Source: Flavobacterium humidisoli
GTDB lineage: Bacteria > Bacteroidota > Bacteroidia > Flavobacteriales > Flavobacteriaceae
Reading direction: 5' to 3'
NCBI RefSeq assembly: GCF_023272795.1
Contig: NZ_CP096829.1
Span: forward strand, 4,216,001 to 4,280,000
Length of the DNA stretch: 64,000 nucleotides
A model generated the notes under the pieces. The model was not told where the DNA came from, searched no databases, and was given only the letters and a program-made list of their open reading frames with translations. This document shows positions 27,365 to 36,286 of the stretch, one piece after another (positions within the stretch are counted from its first letter, which is position 1; each line of letters begins with the position of its first letter). A program made the position numbers and the translations under genes.

Positions 27365-29041
27365 TTATGACATCATACCTACAAGTATGGGCCCGAAAGC
27401 AGTCAATAGTATATTGGCCAAAGCGTAGGGAATAGTATAACCTAAAACGGGAAATTTACTGCCCGATGCATCTTGAACTGCTTTTAATCCAATTGTTGAT
27501 GTTCCTGCACCTGTTTGAGCGCCAAGTAAGATGAGGGGATTTATTTTTAATATATATCTTCCAAAATACAGTCCGATGATATGAGGAATTAAGGCTACAG
27601 CCACACCGGCTATTAAAATACCAAATCCGGTTTCTTTAAGACCTGAGATAAAACTTGGACCAGCGGCTAGACCAACGAGTCCAATAAATGCTGCAAGACC
27701 AACGTTGTCAAATATCCACAAGGCTGGTTCTGGAATTCTGCCAAAAACTGGAGTTCTTGAATGCAGCCAGCCAAAAACTAGTCCCATTACCAACGCACCG
27801 CCACTTGTGGTTAAAGTTACCGAAACTCCAAATAAAGTTACCGAAAGCAAACCTAAAAGTCCACCAAGGACAATACCCAAACCAACAAAAATAATATCAG
27901 TCTCTGGGCTTAAACGATCCAGATAACCTATTTCCTTCGCTGCTTCTTCCAGTTTTGCAGGTCTGCCTGAAAGATTCAAAATATCACCTCTATTTAAAAC
28001 CGTTTTCGATTCGAGCGGTATTTCATGATTTTCTCTCGTTATTTTGTTTAGCATTAATCCATGATAAAAACTGCTTTTTCGAAGCAACTTTACCGTCATC
28101 CCTTCTATTGCATTATTGGTGATTGTAACATCTAAATGTGCTAGTGGGAAATTTAACAATTCTTCGTCCAATACTTCTGGCCCAATAGAAAAGAGACTGT
28201 CCAAAATGATTCCATGCTGTCCCATAATAACCATTACATCATCTTTTTGAATTATAGTATCGGGTTTTGGATCTAGCAATTGATTTTTATGGCGTATCCT
28301 CTGAATCACAATATTCTTATTAGATATCAATCTTTCAAATTCGCTTATACTAATTCCAGTCCATTTCTCATTTGTTATTCTATAGGCTCGAATAATCCAC
28401 CTCTGATAAGCGCTTTTCATTCCTGGACCATATTCAGTTTCTCCTGAAATGGTTTCAGCTATTTTATCGCTTTCTTGAACTAAATCAATGCCAAGCAATT
28501 TTGGAGCAATTCCAGTTAGAAAAAAAACAAAAGATGCCGCACCTACAAGATAAGTTACAGAATAGGCTACAGGAATATTATTGATTAATCTGCTTTTTTC
28601 TGCATCAGCAAGATTTAAGTGGCTAATAGCATCTGAAGCGGTACCAATTACAGTCGATTCAGAAAACGCTCCTGCCAATAATCCCGCCGCTGTTCCTACA
28701 TCATACCCTAAAAAAGTAGAGATAGAATATGCCACTAATAGGCAGGATAAACAAATTACCAAAGTGAGCAGTAATTGCGGAAATGCATTTTTTTTAAAAC
28801 CTTGAAAAAATTGAGGGCCAACTTTATATCCTGTAGAAAACAGGAAAAAATCAAAGAAAATAGTTTTTACAATATCTGGAATTTCAATATCCAACTGACC
28901 AATTAGCACTCCAGCAAACAAAGTTCCTAATACGACACCAATTTTAAATGTACCGATCTTAATACGTCCTATTAAGAATCCAAGAGCCAAGCATAAGAAA
29001 AGTGCCAGTTCAGAATGTGCTCTAAGTATAGCTGTAACCAT
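27365..29041 (-). CDS. AspT/YidE/YbjL-family transporter
   Basis: This 558-residue protein has the AspT architecture: a five-helix block (about 1-170) and a related block (about 380-558) flanking a hydrophilic region with two TrkA-C (RCK_C) modules (about 205-365). The first helix ends in a family-typical GFLIGRIKIG. The second block repeats LGGLLGLLSV and the motif GAQTGAGTSTIGLKAVQD. The prototype is an aspartate:alanine antiporter, but most homologues have unknown substrates, so only secondary transport of an anion or amino acid is safe to infer. It converges on the anaerobic operon. Confidence 0.88.
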   Translation of the reverse strand: MVTAILRAHSELALFLCLALGFLIGRIKIGTFKIGVVLGTLFAGVLIGQLDIEIPDIVKTIFFDFFLFSTGYKVGPQFFQGFKKNAFPQLLLTLVICLSCLLVAYSISTFLGYDVGTAAGLLAGAFSESTVIGTASDAISHLNLADAEKSRLINNIPVAYSVTYLVGAASFVFFLTGIAPKLLGIDLVQESDKIAETISGETEYGPGMKSAYQRWIIRAYRITNEKWTGISISEFERLISNKNIVIQRIRHKNQLLDPKPDTIIQKDDVMVIMGQHGIILDSLFSIGPEVLDEELLNFPLAHLDVTITNNAIEGMTVKLLRKSSFYHGLMLNKITRENHEIPLESKTVLNRGDILNLSGRPAKLEEAAKEIGYLDRLSPETDIIFVGLGIVLGGLLGLLSVTLFGVSVTLTTSGGALVMGLVFGWLHSRTPVFGRIPEPALWIFDNVGLAAFIGLVGLAAGPSFISGLKETGFGILIAGVAVALIPHIIGLYFGRYILKINPLILLGAQTGAGTSTIGLKAVQDASGSKFPVLGYTIPYALANILLTAFGPILVGMMS

Positions 29042-29131
29042 ATTGCCTTTTTTTCATATAAATTTAATCAAAAAAAACAAGCAACGGACTATATTTCAAT
29101 TATTTACAACTAATTAATAATAGAATGCAAA

Positions 29132-29632
29132 CTACAATCTCTCTATCTTAAAATAAGCAAGTTCCTCTTGGTTTCTTATCAGATTGCTTAATCGTTTAAA
29201 CCCAACTTTCTGCAGCACATTTTGCGATCCGGCATTCTCAAGATCAGTTATGGCTACAACTTCATTTGTCTTTGTATTTTCAAAACTATATTGCGTTATA
29301 GCCCTGCATACTTCTGTAGCAAAACCTTTTCCCCAGTATTCCCTGCTAAGCACATACCCGATCTCTATCTGATCTGTATTGTGTACAAAAATACGAGCAA
29401 CACACATTCCTATAAAACTATTATCTACAGGGTTGAATATCGCCCATCGGCTAAGATTTTTGTTTTTATAATTTTCTTGCAGTTCGTTAAACATTTCGGC
29501 ACATCTTTCTGGTGAAGTATCAGGAAGATATTGCGTTACCTGCTTATCTTTAAAAAGATTTAAGAATGTCTGTTTTTCCTCAGGCAGAAATTCGCGGATA
29601 ATTATTTTTGGGCTTTGATAAATAATATGCAT
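29132..29632 (-). CDS. GNAT-family N-acetyltransferase (RimJ/RimL-like)
   Basis: This 166-residue protein follows the Acetyltransf_3 pattern. It starts with strand IIIREFLPEEKQTFLNLF, and has the acceptor-side segment WAIFNPVDNSFIGMCVARI. The acetyl-CoA loop region is IGYVLSREYWGKGFATEVC, matching the R/Q-x-x-G-x-G/A loop, followed by NAGSQNVLQKVGF. Substrate unknown. These enzymes acetylate proteins, polyamines or antibiotics. Single gene, same strand as its neighbours but with separate spacing. Confidence 0.88.
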   Translation of the reverse strand: MHIIYQSPKIIIREFLPEEKQTFLNLFKDKQVTQYLPDTSPERCAEMFNELQENYKNKNLSRWAIFNPVDNSFIGMCVARIFVHNTDQIEIGYVLSREYWGKGFATEVCRAITQYSFENTKTNEVVAITDLENAGSQNVLQKVGFKRLSNLIRNQEELAYFKIERL

Positions 29633-29758
29633 TGGCTGTATTAAAATAAATGAATTAGAAGCTGTGTTCTAAAATTAGCAACAGAATTTTTCTTTTGTAA
29701 ATATATCGAAATTTTCCAACCACAGAATCATTCGCTGGCGCGAGGGAGCAAAACAAAA

Positions 29759-30127
29759 TTAAAAATAGTTGGAATCTTTCATCCAGGTGATTTGATCATC
29801 TTCATGAAATATTGGACAAAGAATTATACTTTTATCGCCTTTCTCATTGATAATGTACCAATCTGTAGCAGTATCAACTATTAAATCAAGAAATTTTTTT
29901 TCTTCTTCTGATTGAGCAAAAATCAAATCATCATCTTCAACTCCTTCGCCTAATAAAATACTGTCTTTTATAGAGAATTTTATAAAGTTTGCTAAATGCT
30001 CATTTTCAGATGATTCAGCCGAATAATCAAATTTAAATGAAATATCTCCTGAACTCCTCATATCCCAGTTGGTTTCAACAATAGATCCAATATTAAGGTC
30101 TCTCCAGTACAATTCGAACTTCTTCAT
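29759..30127 (-). CDS. hypothetical acidic protein
   Basis: The product has 122 residues, is strongly acidic and soluble, and has no signal peptide or membrane segment. It begins FELYWRDLNIGSIVETNWDM and contains a Glu-rich central stretch (SEEEKKFLDLIVDTATDWYI). No family recognised with confidence. The N-terminal strand pattern resembles small immunity-type or DUF proteins, which is only an impression. It ends at 29759, 126 bp before the acetyltransferase start, and lies 46 bp upstream of the LytTR regulator stop. Confidence 0.6.
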   Translation of the reverse strand: MKKFELYWRDLNIGSIVETNWDMRSSGDISFKFDYSAESSENEHLANFIKFSIKDSILLGEGVEDDDLIFAQSEEEKKFLDLIVDTATDWYIINEKGDKSIILCPIFHEDDQITWMKDSNYF

Positions 30128-30173
30128 TTCTTTTTAGTTTATTTTAATTCCCCATTTATAAAACATTCTAAAC

Positions 30174-30869
30174 CTACATCAACCACTCACTAACCAACTT
30201 TCTATACGTCTCTCCTATTGGCAAAGCATTCCCGCTTTTCATTAAAATCTGGTTTCCGTCAATAACTTTTATTTTATCTTTTGGGATAATATACGAACGA
30301 TGAATTCGAATAAACTGATCCGGAAGTTTCTCCAAAATATCTTTCATGTTCTCCAATGCCATAATCTTTTCGTCATTAGTATGAATACGGATATAATCTC
30401 GTAATCCTTCAATATATAAAATATCGTTTAATGCAATTTTATAGTGCTTTCGGTCAGCTTTTACAAATAGAAAATCAGCTCCAGATTTTTCGTTAGTTTG
30501 AAAAGTTTCCTGCCAACGAATGAACTTTTCTACACTTTGGTAAAATCGATTAAAAGTAATGGGTTTCAACAAATAATCAATCACATGAAATTGAAAAGCT
30601 TCAAGCGCATATTGTGGATAAGCCGATGTAATGATAAAATTATATTTCTGATTGAACATCTGCATCAATTCAATTCCAGTCAATTGTGGCATCTGAATAT
30701 CAATAAAAATCAAATCGACCGACTCTGTATTTAAAACTTCAATTGCTTTAAAGACATCGCTGTCTGCATACAGAACATTTAACCTTGAAATTTTTGATGC
30801 GTAATCGGCAATTAATTTTACAGCAAATGGCTCGTCATCCAGAATAATGCAGTTTATTTTTTTAGTCAT
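30174..30869 (-). CDS. LytTR-family response regulator (second system)
   Basis: This 231-residue regulator has a receiver domain with IILDDEP, phospho-acceptor Asp57 (LIFIDIQMPQLTG) and LLKPI, and a C-terminal LytTR domain (about 135-231) containing IRIHRSYIIPKDKI. Its start overlaps the kinase stop by 4 bp (30866-30869), giving a translationally coupled pair. A plausible binding site, two 15-bp direct repeats 21 bp apart, lies in the divergent region beyond the kinase gene. Confidence 0.92.
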   Translation of the reverse strand: MTKKINCIILDDEPFAVKLIADYASKISRLNVLYADSDVFKAIEVLNTESVDLIFIDIQMPQLTGIELMQMFNQKYNFIITSAYPQYALEAFQFHVIDYLLKPITFNRFYQSVEKFIRWQETFQTNEKSGADFLFVKADRKHYKIALNDILYIEGLRDYIRIHTNDEKIMALENMKDILEKLPDQFIRIHRSYIIPKDKIKVIDGNQILMKSGNALPIGETYRKLVSEWLM

Positions 30870-31888
30870 TTTAAATCTATTTCTAATTCAGCCGTGAAAT
30901 GGTTTTCTTCTTTGGTGATTATTAATTGGTGTTTTTCGGGATAATGAATTTGTAAACGTTTTTGCAAATTATCCAATCCAATCCCTCCCAAACTATCCTT
31001 TTTTTGTGTTCCGATTTTATTCTTCACTTTAAAAATTAATTTTTCAGAAGAAACTTTTAGCTGAATTTCTATTGGTTCTGACTCTGAAACGGCTCCGTGC
31101 TTTAAAGCATTTTCTACCAATGGTGACAAAATGTATGGCGGAATTTCTTCAAATTCATTTTTGATATCGACATTAAAATCAACTCGAACATTGTCCTGAT
31201 GCCTTAATTGTTCCAGTTCAATATACGCTTTAATATAAGCAACTTCGTCTGAAAGTTTAATCTTTTCTTTCTGAGATTCATAAGTTGTAAAACGCATAAT
31301 CTGGCTCAATTTATCAATTGCAATTAACGACTTATCTGACTGAAAATAAACCATTGAATAAATGTTATTTAAAGTATTAAATACAAAGTGCGGATTGATC
31401 TGAGCTTTCAAAAATTTGATTTCGGTATTCTTATTTTCTTCTAGAATAAGCTTGTTATATTCTAAAAGACGAATCGAATAAATAACAAACCAAAGAAACG
31501 AACTCAAAATAATCGCCATACTGCTGTAATGCAAATTGTCGAGCATATAATTCAGAAAATTAACATTGGTATAATTTACTTTATCAAATAAAAGTTTGGT
31601 TATAATTTGCTCAAAAAAGAATCTCAGAAAAGTAAAAACCAGATACGAAACAAAAACTCCTGCAAAAAGCCTTTCCCATTTAAAAGTCTTAAAAACCGTT
31701 TTCATTACAATCAAATAATTAAAATAGAACGTAATAATAAAAACGATAAAGTAAGTACAAAGAAAAAGATCAGGTAAAAAAAATTGTCTCCCAATCGGGT
31801 TTTTCACGAAAGTGAAATAAAAAATTAAAATCCAATAAATAAAATGAATTAGACATTCTAGTTTTTTGGTAACGGTTCCTTTATACAT
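30866..31888 (-). CDS. LytS/YehU-type sensor histidine kinase (second system)
   Basis: From the ATG at 31888 the product has 340 residues. There are four hydrophobic helices in the first 150 residues, a linker, then the His_kinase domain with LKAQINPHFVFNTLNNIYSM and an HATPase with LSPLVENALKHG and GGIGLDNL. A longer start at 31918 is possible, but it would lie upstream of the -7-like box at 31906-31913, so the shorter form is preferred. It lacks the periplasmic repeat sensor of the first system and probably senses a membrane-linked cue. Confidence 0.9.
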   Translation of the reverse strand: MYKGTVTKKLECLIHFIYWILIFYFTFVKNPIGRQFFLPDLFLCTYFIVFIITFYFNYLIVMKTVFKTFKWERLFAGVFVSYLVFTFLRFFFEQIITKLLFDKVNYTNVNFLNYMLDNLHYSSMAIILSSFLWFVIYSIRLLEYNKLILEENKNTEIKFLKAQINPHFVFNTLNNIYSMVYFQSDKSLIAIDKLSQIMRFTTYESQKEKIKLSDEVAYIKAYIELEQLRHQDNVRVDFNVDIKNEFEEIPPYILSPLVENALKHGAVSESEPIEIQLKVSSEKLIFKVKNKIGTQKKDSLGGIGLDNLQKRLQIHYPEKHQLIITKEENHFTAELEIDLK

Positions 31889-31905
31889 TCGGTATATTTT
31901 TAAAA

Positions 31906-31913
31906 CAAAGATA
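31906..31913 (-). promoter_or_regulatory. candidate promoter -7 box of the second LytTR operon
   Basis: Plus-strand CAAAGATA is TATCTTTG on the coding strand, an exact TAnnTTTG match 17 bp before the ATG at 31888. No clear -33 box at standard spacing. Confidence 0.4.
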
Positions 31914-31938
31914 TACATTCAATAAAAAGCATTTTAAC

Positions 31939-31974
31939 GGGTTTGCAGATAAATCGAAGGGGTTTGTCGATAAA
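31939..31974. promoter_or_regulatory. probable LytTR-regulator binding site (two direct repeats, 21-bp period)
   Basis: GGGTTTGCAGATAAA (31939-31953) and GGGTTTGTCGATAAA (31960-31974) match at 13 of 15 positions with a 21-bp period, two helical turns. LytTR regulators such as AgrA bind pairs of short direct repeats at about this spacing. It lies between the LytTR operon and the divergent outer-membrane barrel gene, which makes both candidate targets. Confidence 0.55.
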
Positions 31975-32029
31975 AGTGGTTTTTGGGTTTTAATTCTAAC
32001 AGTTTTGTCCTGTAATTAATTTTTAAACC

Positions 32030-34417
32030 ATGAACAGAATCATTTTAGTATCAGTCTTATTCCTATTTCAAATTAACGCCTTTGCCCAACAATTTTCTGT
32101 AAAAGGAAAAATCATCAATCAAAACAAAACGCCGTTGGAGTTTGCAACTGCTACTTTATTAAACCCCGATAAAACTTTATACCAGCAAGCTTCAACAGAC
32201 AGTTTGGGAAATTTTGCACTGAAAGCAGAAAAAGGAAATTATCTGCTCCTAATAGAACAATTTGGAACTGAATTTAGTAATCAATCCATTCATATCCATC
32301 AAGATATTGATCTAGGAACATTGGAAGTAAAAGAGCAGATTCAGCTTGATGGCGTGACTTTAAAGTCAAGAAAAAAACTGGTAGAGCAAAAAGTAGATCG
32401 TTTGGTTTTTAATGTCGAAAACTCTGTGGTTGCCACTGGCGGAACTGCTTTGGATGCTTTAAAATCTACGCCAACAGTGAGAGTTCAGAACGAAACGATT
32501 TCTATTGTTGGAAAAGGAGAAGTTTTGGTTATGATTGATGATCGTTTGAATAAAATGACTCAGGAAGATCTAGTTGCATTTTTAAGATCGATTCCAGCAG
32601 ATAACATTAAAAGTATTGAAGTAATTACAACGCCTCCAGCAAAATATGAAGCGGAAGGAAATAGCGGTTTAATCAATATTAAATTGAAGACCGCTAAAGC
32701 GAATTCATGGACCGCTAATCTCGGAGCTGCTTATGCACAAAGAAGTTATGAAAGCGGAAACATAAACGGATTGTTTATTTACAATTACAATAAACTTTCG
32801 CTTCAAGCTTCTATTAATAAAGGAACAGAACAATTTCGCACGACCTCAGACAACCGAATTTATTATCCTAATGAAGTTTGGAAACAAGATATTGCAAACA
32901 AATCAAAAACAGATTTATTGAGTCTTGGTTTTGGTGCCGATTATAAACGGACTGAAAATTGGACTTCTGGAGTAAAATATTTAGGAAGTTTTAATAATAG
33001 AACTTCAGCAAATAATCCGTTGACAACTCGTTATAATGCAGCAGGAGAAATCAATTCTTATGTATTTTCTAATGTAAATGCACAGAACAAACCGCAAATG
33101 AATTCGGTTAACTGGAATAATGTTTTTAATTTAAATAAAGAAGGCAAAAACATTACGGTTGATTTGGATTACTTCAACTATCAAAAAGACGATTCGCGTG
33201 CATTTTCAGGAAATGAAGTGGATAATCAGAAAGAAAATATTCTTGGAACTTATTTTGCGGCAATTAATTCTAATTTGAACCGATTAAAAAATTATTCGGC
33301 AAAAATGGATGTTTCTCTTCCTTATTCTTGGGCGAATATTAGCTTTGGCGGAAAAGGATTTTATACGAACACTAAAAATAATCTAACGGTTTTTGACAAC
33401 GAAACTGGAACTCCAATTCTGAACACAAATTACTCTAATATATTCACTTACAAAGAATACAACGAAGCAATCTATTTTTCTGCAAACAAAAAATTAAGCG
33501 AAAAATGGGAAACGCAAATTGGTTTAAGAACCGAAGCCACACAAACAGAAGGTTATTCTGAAAACCTAGATCAAACCCATAAAAACAATTATATAAAATT
33601 GTTTCCAACGGCGTATGTGACTTACAATGCGAATGATAGCAACTCATATTCTATAGATTACAGCCGAAGAATTCGCAGACCTGATTTTGATTATTTGAAT
33701 CCGTTTGTGATTAGAACCAGTCCGTTTTACTATTCTGAAGGAAATCCGTTTTTGAAGCCTTCTATTATAGACAACTTACAATTCTCCTATATTCGCAATC
33801 AAAAATGGGTTAATAATGTCTATTTTTCTCAAGTTTCTGATTTCGGTCAAGAATTAGCAATTATTGATCCTGAAACCAATATCACGAAAAGTACGCCTAT
33901 CAATTACGCTGACACTTACCAAATCGGTGTTTCAACCTATTACAATTTCAATAAATATCCATGGTTGAACAGCTTTATGGGATTCAATTTAAACTATCAA
34001 AATGTAAAATCGAGAACGAATCTAATTGCTTCTGTAGATGGTTATAACGGTTACATTTACACCAATAATGATTTTACAGTAAATCAATCAAAAACTCTTT
34101 TTCTAGGTTTAAATTATGGTTTGCAATTGCCAGGACGCTATCAAGTTTTTAATATTTCGACTTTAAATATTTTGGATGTTTCAGTGAAATTTCTAGCATT
34201 AAAAAAGAATCTATCGATTACTTTAACCGGAGAAGATGTATTGAATGCACAAAAACCTTTAATTTCTTATTATTCAAACGGAATTAAAAATACAATGAAA
34301 AATTATGGCGATTCAAGAGCTTTTAGAATTGCTTTAAGCTACAAATTCGGAAACCAAAGTGTAAAATCTAATGAAAGAAATTTTGGAAATGAAGAGGAAA
34401 GGAATCGAGCGAACTAA
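32030..34417 (+). CDS. TonB-dependent-receptor-like outer-membrane beta-barrel protein
   Basis: The product has 795 residues. A signal peptide (ILVSVLFLFQINAFAQ) precedes a CarboxypepD_reg-like domain (about 20-100) with GKIINQNKTPLEFATATL. A plug-like region follows (about 110-225) with DRLVFNVENSVVATGGTALD and VITTPPAKYEAEGNSGLINI, a hallmark of the OMP_b-brl_3 (PF14905) group. The remainder is a large barrel. These resemble TonB receptors without a classical TonB box, and substrates are mostly unknown. The divergent LytTR pair and direct repeat suggest regulated expression. Confidence 0.9.
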   Translation: MNRIILVSVLFLFQINAFAQQFSVKGKIINQNKTPLEFATATLLNPDKTLYQQASTDSLGNFALKAEKGNYLLLIEQFGTEFSNQSIHIHQDIDLGTLEVKEQIQLDGVTLKSRKKLVEQKVDRLVFNVENSVVATGGTALDALKSTPTVRVQNETISIVGKGEVLVMIDDRLNKMTQEDLVAFLRSIPADNIKSIEVITTPPAKYEAEGNSGLINIKLKTAKANSWTANLGAAYAQRSYESGNINGLFIYNYNKLSLQASINKGTEQFRTTSDNRIYYPNEVWKQDIANKSKTDLLSLGFGADYKRTENWTSGVKYLGSFNNRTSANNPLTTRYNAAGEINSYVFSNVNAQNKPQMNSVNWNNVFNLNKEGKNITVDLDYFNYQKDDSRAFSGNEVDNQKENILGTYFAAINSNLNRLKNYSAKMDVSLPYSWANISFGGKGFYTNTKNNLTVFDNETGTPILNTNYSNIFTYKEYNEAIYFSANKKLSEKWETQIGLRTEATQTEGYSENLDQTHKNNYIKLFPTAYVTYNANDSNSYSIDYSRRIRRPDFDYLNPFVIRTSPFYYSEGNPFLKPSIIDNLQFSYIRNQKWVNNVYFSQVSDFGQELAIIDPETNITKSTPINYADTYQIGVSTYYNFNKYPWLNSFMGFNLNYQNVKSRTNLIASVDGYNGYIYTNNDFTVNQSKTLFLGLNYGLQLPGRYQVFNISTLNILDVSVKFLALKKNLSITLTGEDVLNAQKPLISYYSNGIKNTMKNYGDSRAFRIALSYKFGNQSVKSNERNFGNEEERNRAN

Positions 34418-34531
34418 TTTATTACAATCATTTTAATTAAGATAAGCAGCTTCAAATGTTACTCTTTTAGAGTATCTGACGCTGTTTTATCTATTTAAAA
34501 AACAGTCAAATAAATAAAAAAGTAAAATTTA

Positions 34532-34563
34532 TTTGTATATATGACCAATCGGTCATATCTTTG
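34532..34563 (+). promoter_or_regulatory. promoter of the TetR gene
   Basis: A TTTG -33 box (34532-34535) and an exact TATCTTTG -7 box (34556-34563) are separated by 20 bp, the Bacteroidota vegetative promoter pattern. The TetR operator lies inside the spacer. Confidence 0.75.
34541..34556. promoter_or_regulatory. TetR operator O1
   Basis: ATGACCAATCGGTCAT is an inverted repeat (arms ATGACC/GGTCAT) placed between the -33 and -7 boxes of the tetR promoter. It is the exact reverse complement of O2 at 35190-35205, upstream of the dehydrogenase gene. Autorepression is the natural reading. Confidence 0.8.
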
Positions 34564-34584
34564 CATCGTTAAATACAACCTATT

Positions 34585-35172
34585 ATGACAAAAGGTGAAG
34601 AAACCAGACAATTTATTATAGAAAAAGCCGCTCCTATCTTTAACACAAAAGGAATTGCAGCTACTTCTATGAGCGATATTATGGAGGCAACCAAACTGTC
34701 TAAAGGAAGTATGTATGTTCATTTTGAAAATAAGGATGTTTTGGCTTGTGCTGCCGTAGATCATAATATGAAAATATTAAGCTCTAAACTGGAAACGGCA
34801 CTTAGAGAAGGAAAAAAAGCCAAAGACCAGCTTTTTGCTTATATCGATTTTTTTAGTAATCCGATCAATCCACCAGTAATTGGCGGATGTCCTTTGCTAA
34901 ACTTTGGAACAGAAGCCGACGATACGAACCCGATTGTAAAAGAAAAAGTAAACAACGCCATCAAACGTGGACAGCTGCTTTTAACTTCGATTATAGAAAA
35001 AGGAATCGCAGACAAAGAATTTGATCCTGATTGGAATGCATCAGAATTTGCCATTGCGCTTTTTGCCATGCTTGAGGGAGGCCATTTAATGTCTCGTATG
35101 TCTGGCAATAACGATAATATGAAAACAATAGAAAAAACGCTTAAAAAAATTATATCTGAAAAATTGATATAA
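34585..35172 (+). CDS. TetR/AcrR-family transcriptional repressor
   Basis: This 195-residue protein has an N-terminal helix-turn-helix (about 5-50) with FNTKGIAATSMSDIMEATKL then SKGSMYVHFENKDVLA, the classical TetR signature. The C-terminal ligand/dimerisation domain includes the segment GGCPLLNFGTEADDTNP, seen in the TetR_C subgroup of YxaF/NemR-like repressors. The gene is flanked by two identical operators. It most likely represses itself and the dehydrogenase 66 bp downstream until a small electrophilic or lipophilic ligand binds. The ligand is unknown. Confidence 0.93.
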   Translation: MTKGEETRQFIIEKAAPIFNTKGIAATSMSDIMEATKLSKGSMYVHFENKDVLACAAVDHNMKILSSKLETALREGKKAKDQLFAYIDFFSNPINPPVIGGCPLLNFGTEADDTNPIVKEKVNNAIKRGQLLLTSIIEKGIADKEFDPDWNASEFAIALFAMLEGGHLMSRMSGNNDNMKTIEKTLKKIISEKLI

Positions 35173-35189
35173 TTTTTTTCAGCCTAAAA

Positions 35190-35205
35190 ATGACCGATTG
35201 GTCAT
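35190..35205. promoter_or_regulatory. TetR operator O2
   Basis: ATGACCGATTGGTCAT, the exact reverse complement of O1, lies 33 bp before the dehydrogenase start. Two copies of a 16-bp palindromic word flanking tetR are very unlikely by chance. Confidence 0.8.
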
Positions 35206-35238
35206 TTTTGAAATTAATTAATTATAAAAACAAATACC

Positions 35239-36048
35239 ATGTCAAAAACAATTTTAATTACAGGAGCTTCAAAAGGATTTGGAAGAGCTTGGGCAGAAGC
35301 TTTTTTAGCTAAAGGATACAATGTAGCAGGAACTGCTAGAAACCTTGAAACCTTAAACGATTTAAAAGAAAAATACGGAAATGCAATTTTACCTTTAAAA
35401 TTGGATGTAAATAACCGTCAAGAATCATTAGAAGTAGTTCAAAAAGTAAAACAGCATTTTGGAACAATTGATGTTTTGATCAACAATGCCGGTTACGCGC
35501 TTACAGGTGCTGTAGAAGAAGCAAGCGAACAAGAAGCGAGAGAGCAATTTGAAACGAATTTCTTTGGAACTTTGTGGCTAACACAAGCGGTGCTTCCTAT
35601 TATGAGAGAGCAAAAAAGCGGTCACATTATTCAAGTTTCATCCATTTTAGGATTGGCAACTTTACCAACAGCAATGGGACTGTACAGCGCTTCTAAATTT
35701 GCTGTAGAAGGTTTAAGCGAAACGTTAGCATCAGAAGTAAAACAATTCGGAATTAACGTAACTTTATTAGAACCAAACGGATACGAATCTAATATCTGGC
35801 ATACTGGAATTACTAGCGAAAGTTTACCGTATTATGACGAAATCAAAAAAGCTCTAGCTGAAAGAGAAAACATATTCGGAAAAGTGCAGGCAACAGCTCC
35901 AGCAGTTGTGAATTTGGTAGAATCAGAAAATCCGCCGTTACGATTGTTGTTAGGAAAAGTAGCGTTACCATTCGTAAAACAAAGCTACGAGCAAAGATTA
36001 GAAAACTGGGAAAAATGGAATGACGTTTCAGTTGAAGCCCATGGTTAA
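35239..36048 (+). CDS. short-chain dehydrogenase/reductase
   Basis: This 269-residue classical SDR has the cofactor motif TGASKGFGRAWAEAF (TGxxxGxG), with DVNNR after beta-3 and the structural motif NNAGYALTG. The catalytic Ser is in HIIQVSSILGLAT and the Tyr/Lys pair in GLYSASKFAVEG. Residues after beta-2 (GTARN) favour NADP. The substrate is an unidentified carbonyl or alcohol. It is controlled by the TetR-type repressor through O2, a typical arrangement for a detoxification enzyme. The transcript ends at the bidirectional hairpin 36234-36270. Confidence 0.93.
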   Translation: MSKTILITGASKGFGRAWAEAFLAKGYNVAGTARNLETLNDLKEKYGNAILPLKLDVNNRQESLEVVQKVKQHFGTIDVLINNAGYALTGAVEEASEQEAREQFETNFFGTLWLTQAVLPIMREQKSGHIIQVSSILGLATLPTAMGLYSASKFAVEGLSETLASEVKQFGINVTLLEPNGYESNIWHTGITSESLPYYDEIKKALAERENIFGKVQATAPAVVNLVESENPPLRLLLGKVALPFVKQSYEQRLENWEKWNDVSVEAHG

Positions 36049-36094
36049 TTAGTTCATACCTTTTAGCAAAAAAAATGATTCAAAATCAAATTAT

Positions 36095-36211
36095 CATTCC
36101 GTAGGAATGTTTCATTGGTAGAAAAAAAAATGGCAAGCATTTTTACGTTCCGTAGGAACGTTTGATATGCATTATTATGAAAAATGTTAAAAACAAACGT
36201 TCCTACGGAAC
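36095..36211. repeat. REP-like palindrome cluster A
   Basis: Three short palindromes sharing the core CCGTAGG/CCTACGG occur here: CATTCCGTAGGAATG (36095-36109), ACGTTCCGTAGGAACGT (36145-36161) and GTTCCTACGGAAC (36199-36211). The last two face each other and share the flank GTTTG, so they can pair into a longer hairpin. The same words recur at 37219-37385. Confidence 0.85.
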
Positions 36212-36233
36212 AAAATAATTTATGCAAACATAA

Positions 36234-36270
36234 AAACGGGGTTGTCTCAAACTTAGTGACAATCCCGTTT
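36234..36270. terminator. bidirectional terminator
   Basis: The arms AAACGGGGTTGT (36234-36245) and ACAATCCCGTTT (36259-36270) pair with one G-U. T-rich DNA on both sides serves the converging dehydrogenase and TIM-barrel genes. Confidence 0.8.
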
Positions 36271-36286
36271 ATTTTGTTCATTTTTC

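Noticed and set aside
36063..36281. 72-codon open frame on the minus strand
   Set aside because: It is made almost entirely of the REP-like palindromes and the terminator hairpin. A sister frame at 37169-37387 arises the same way from cluster B.
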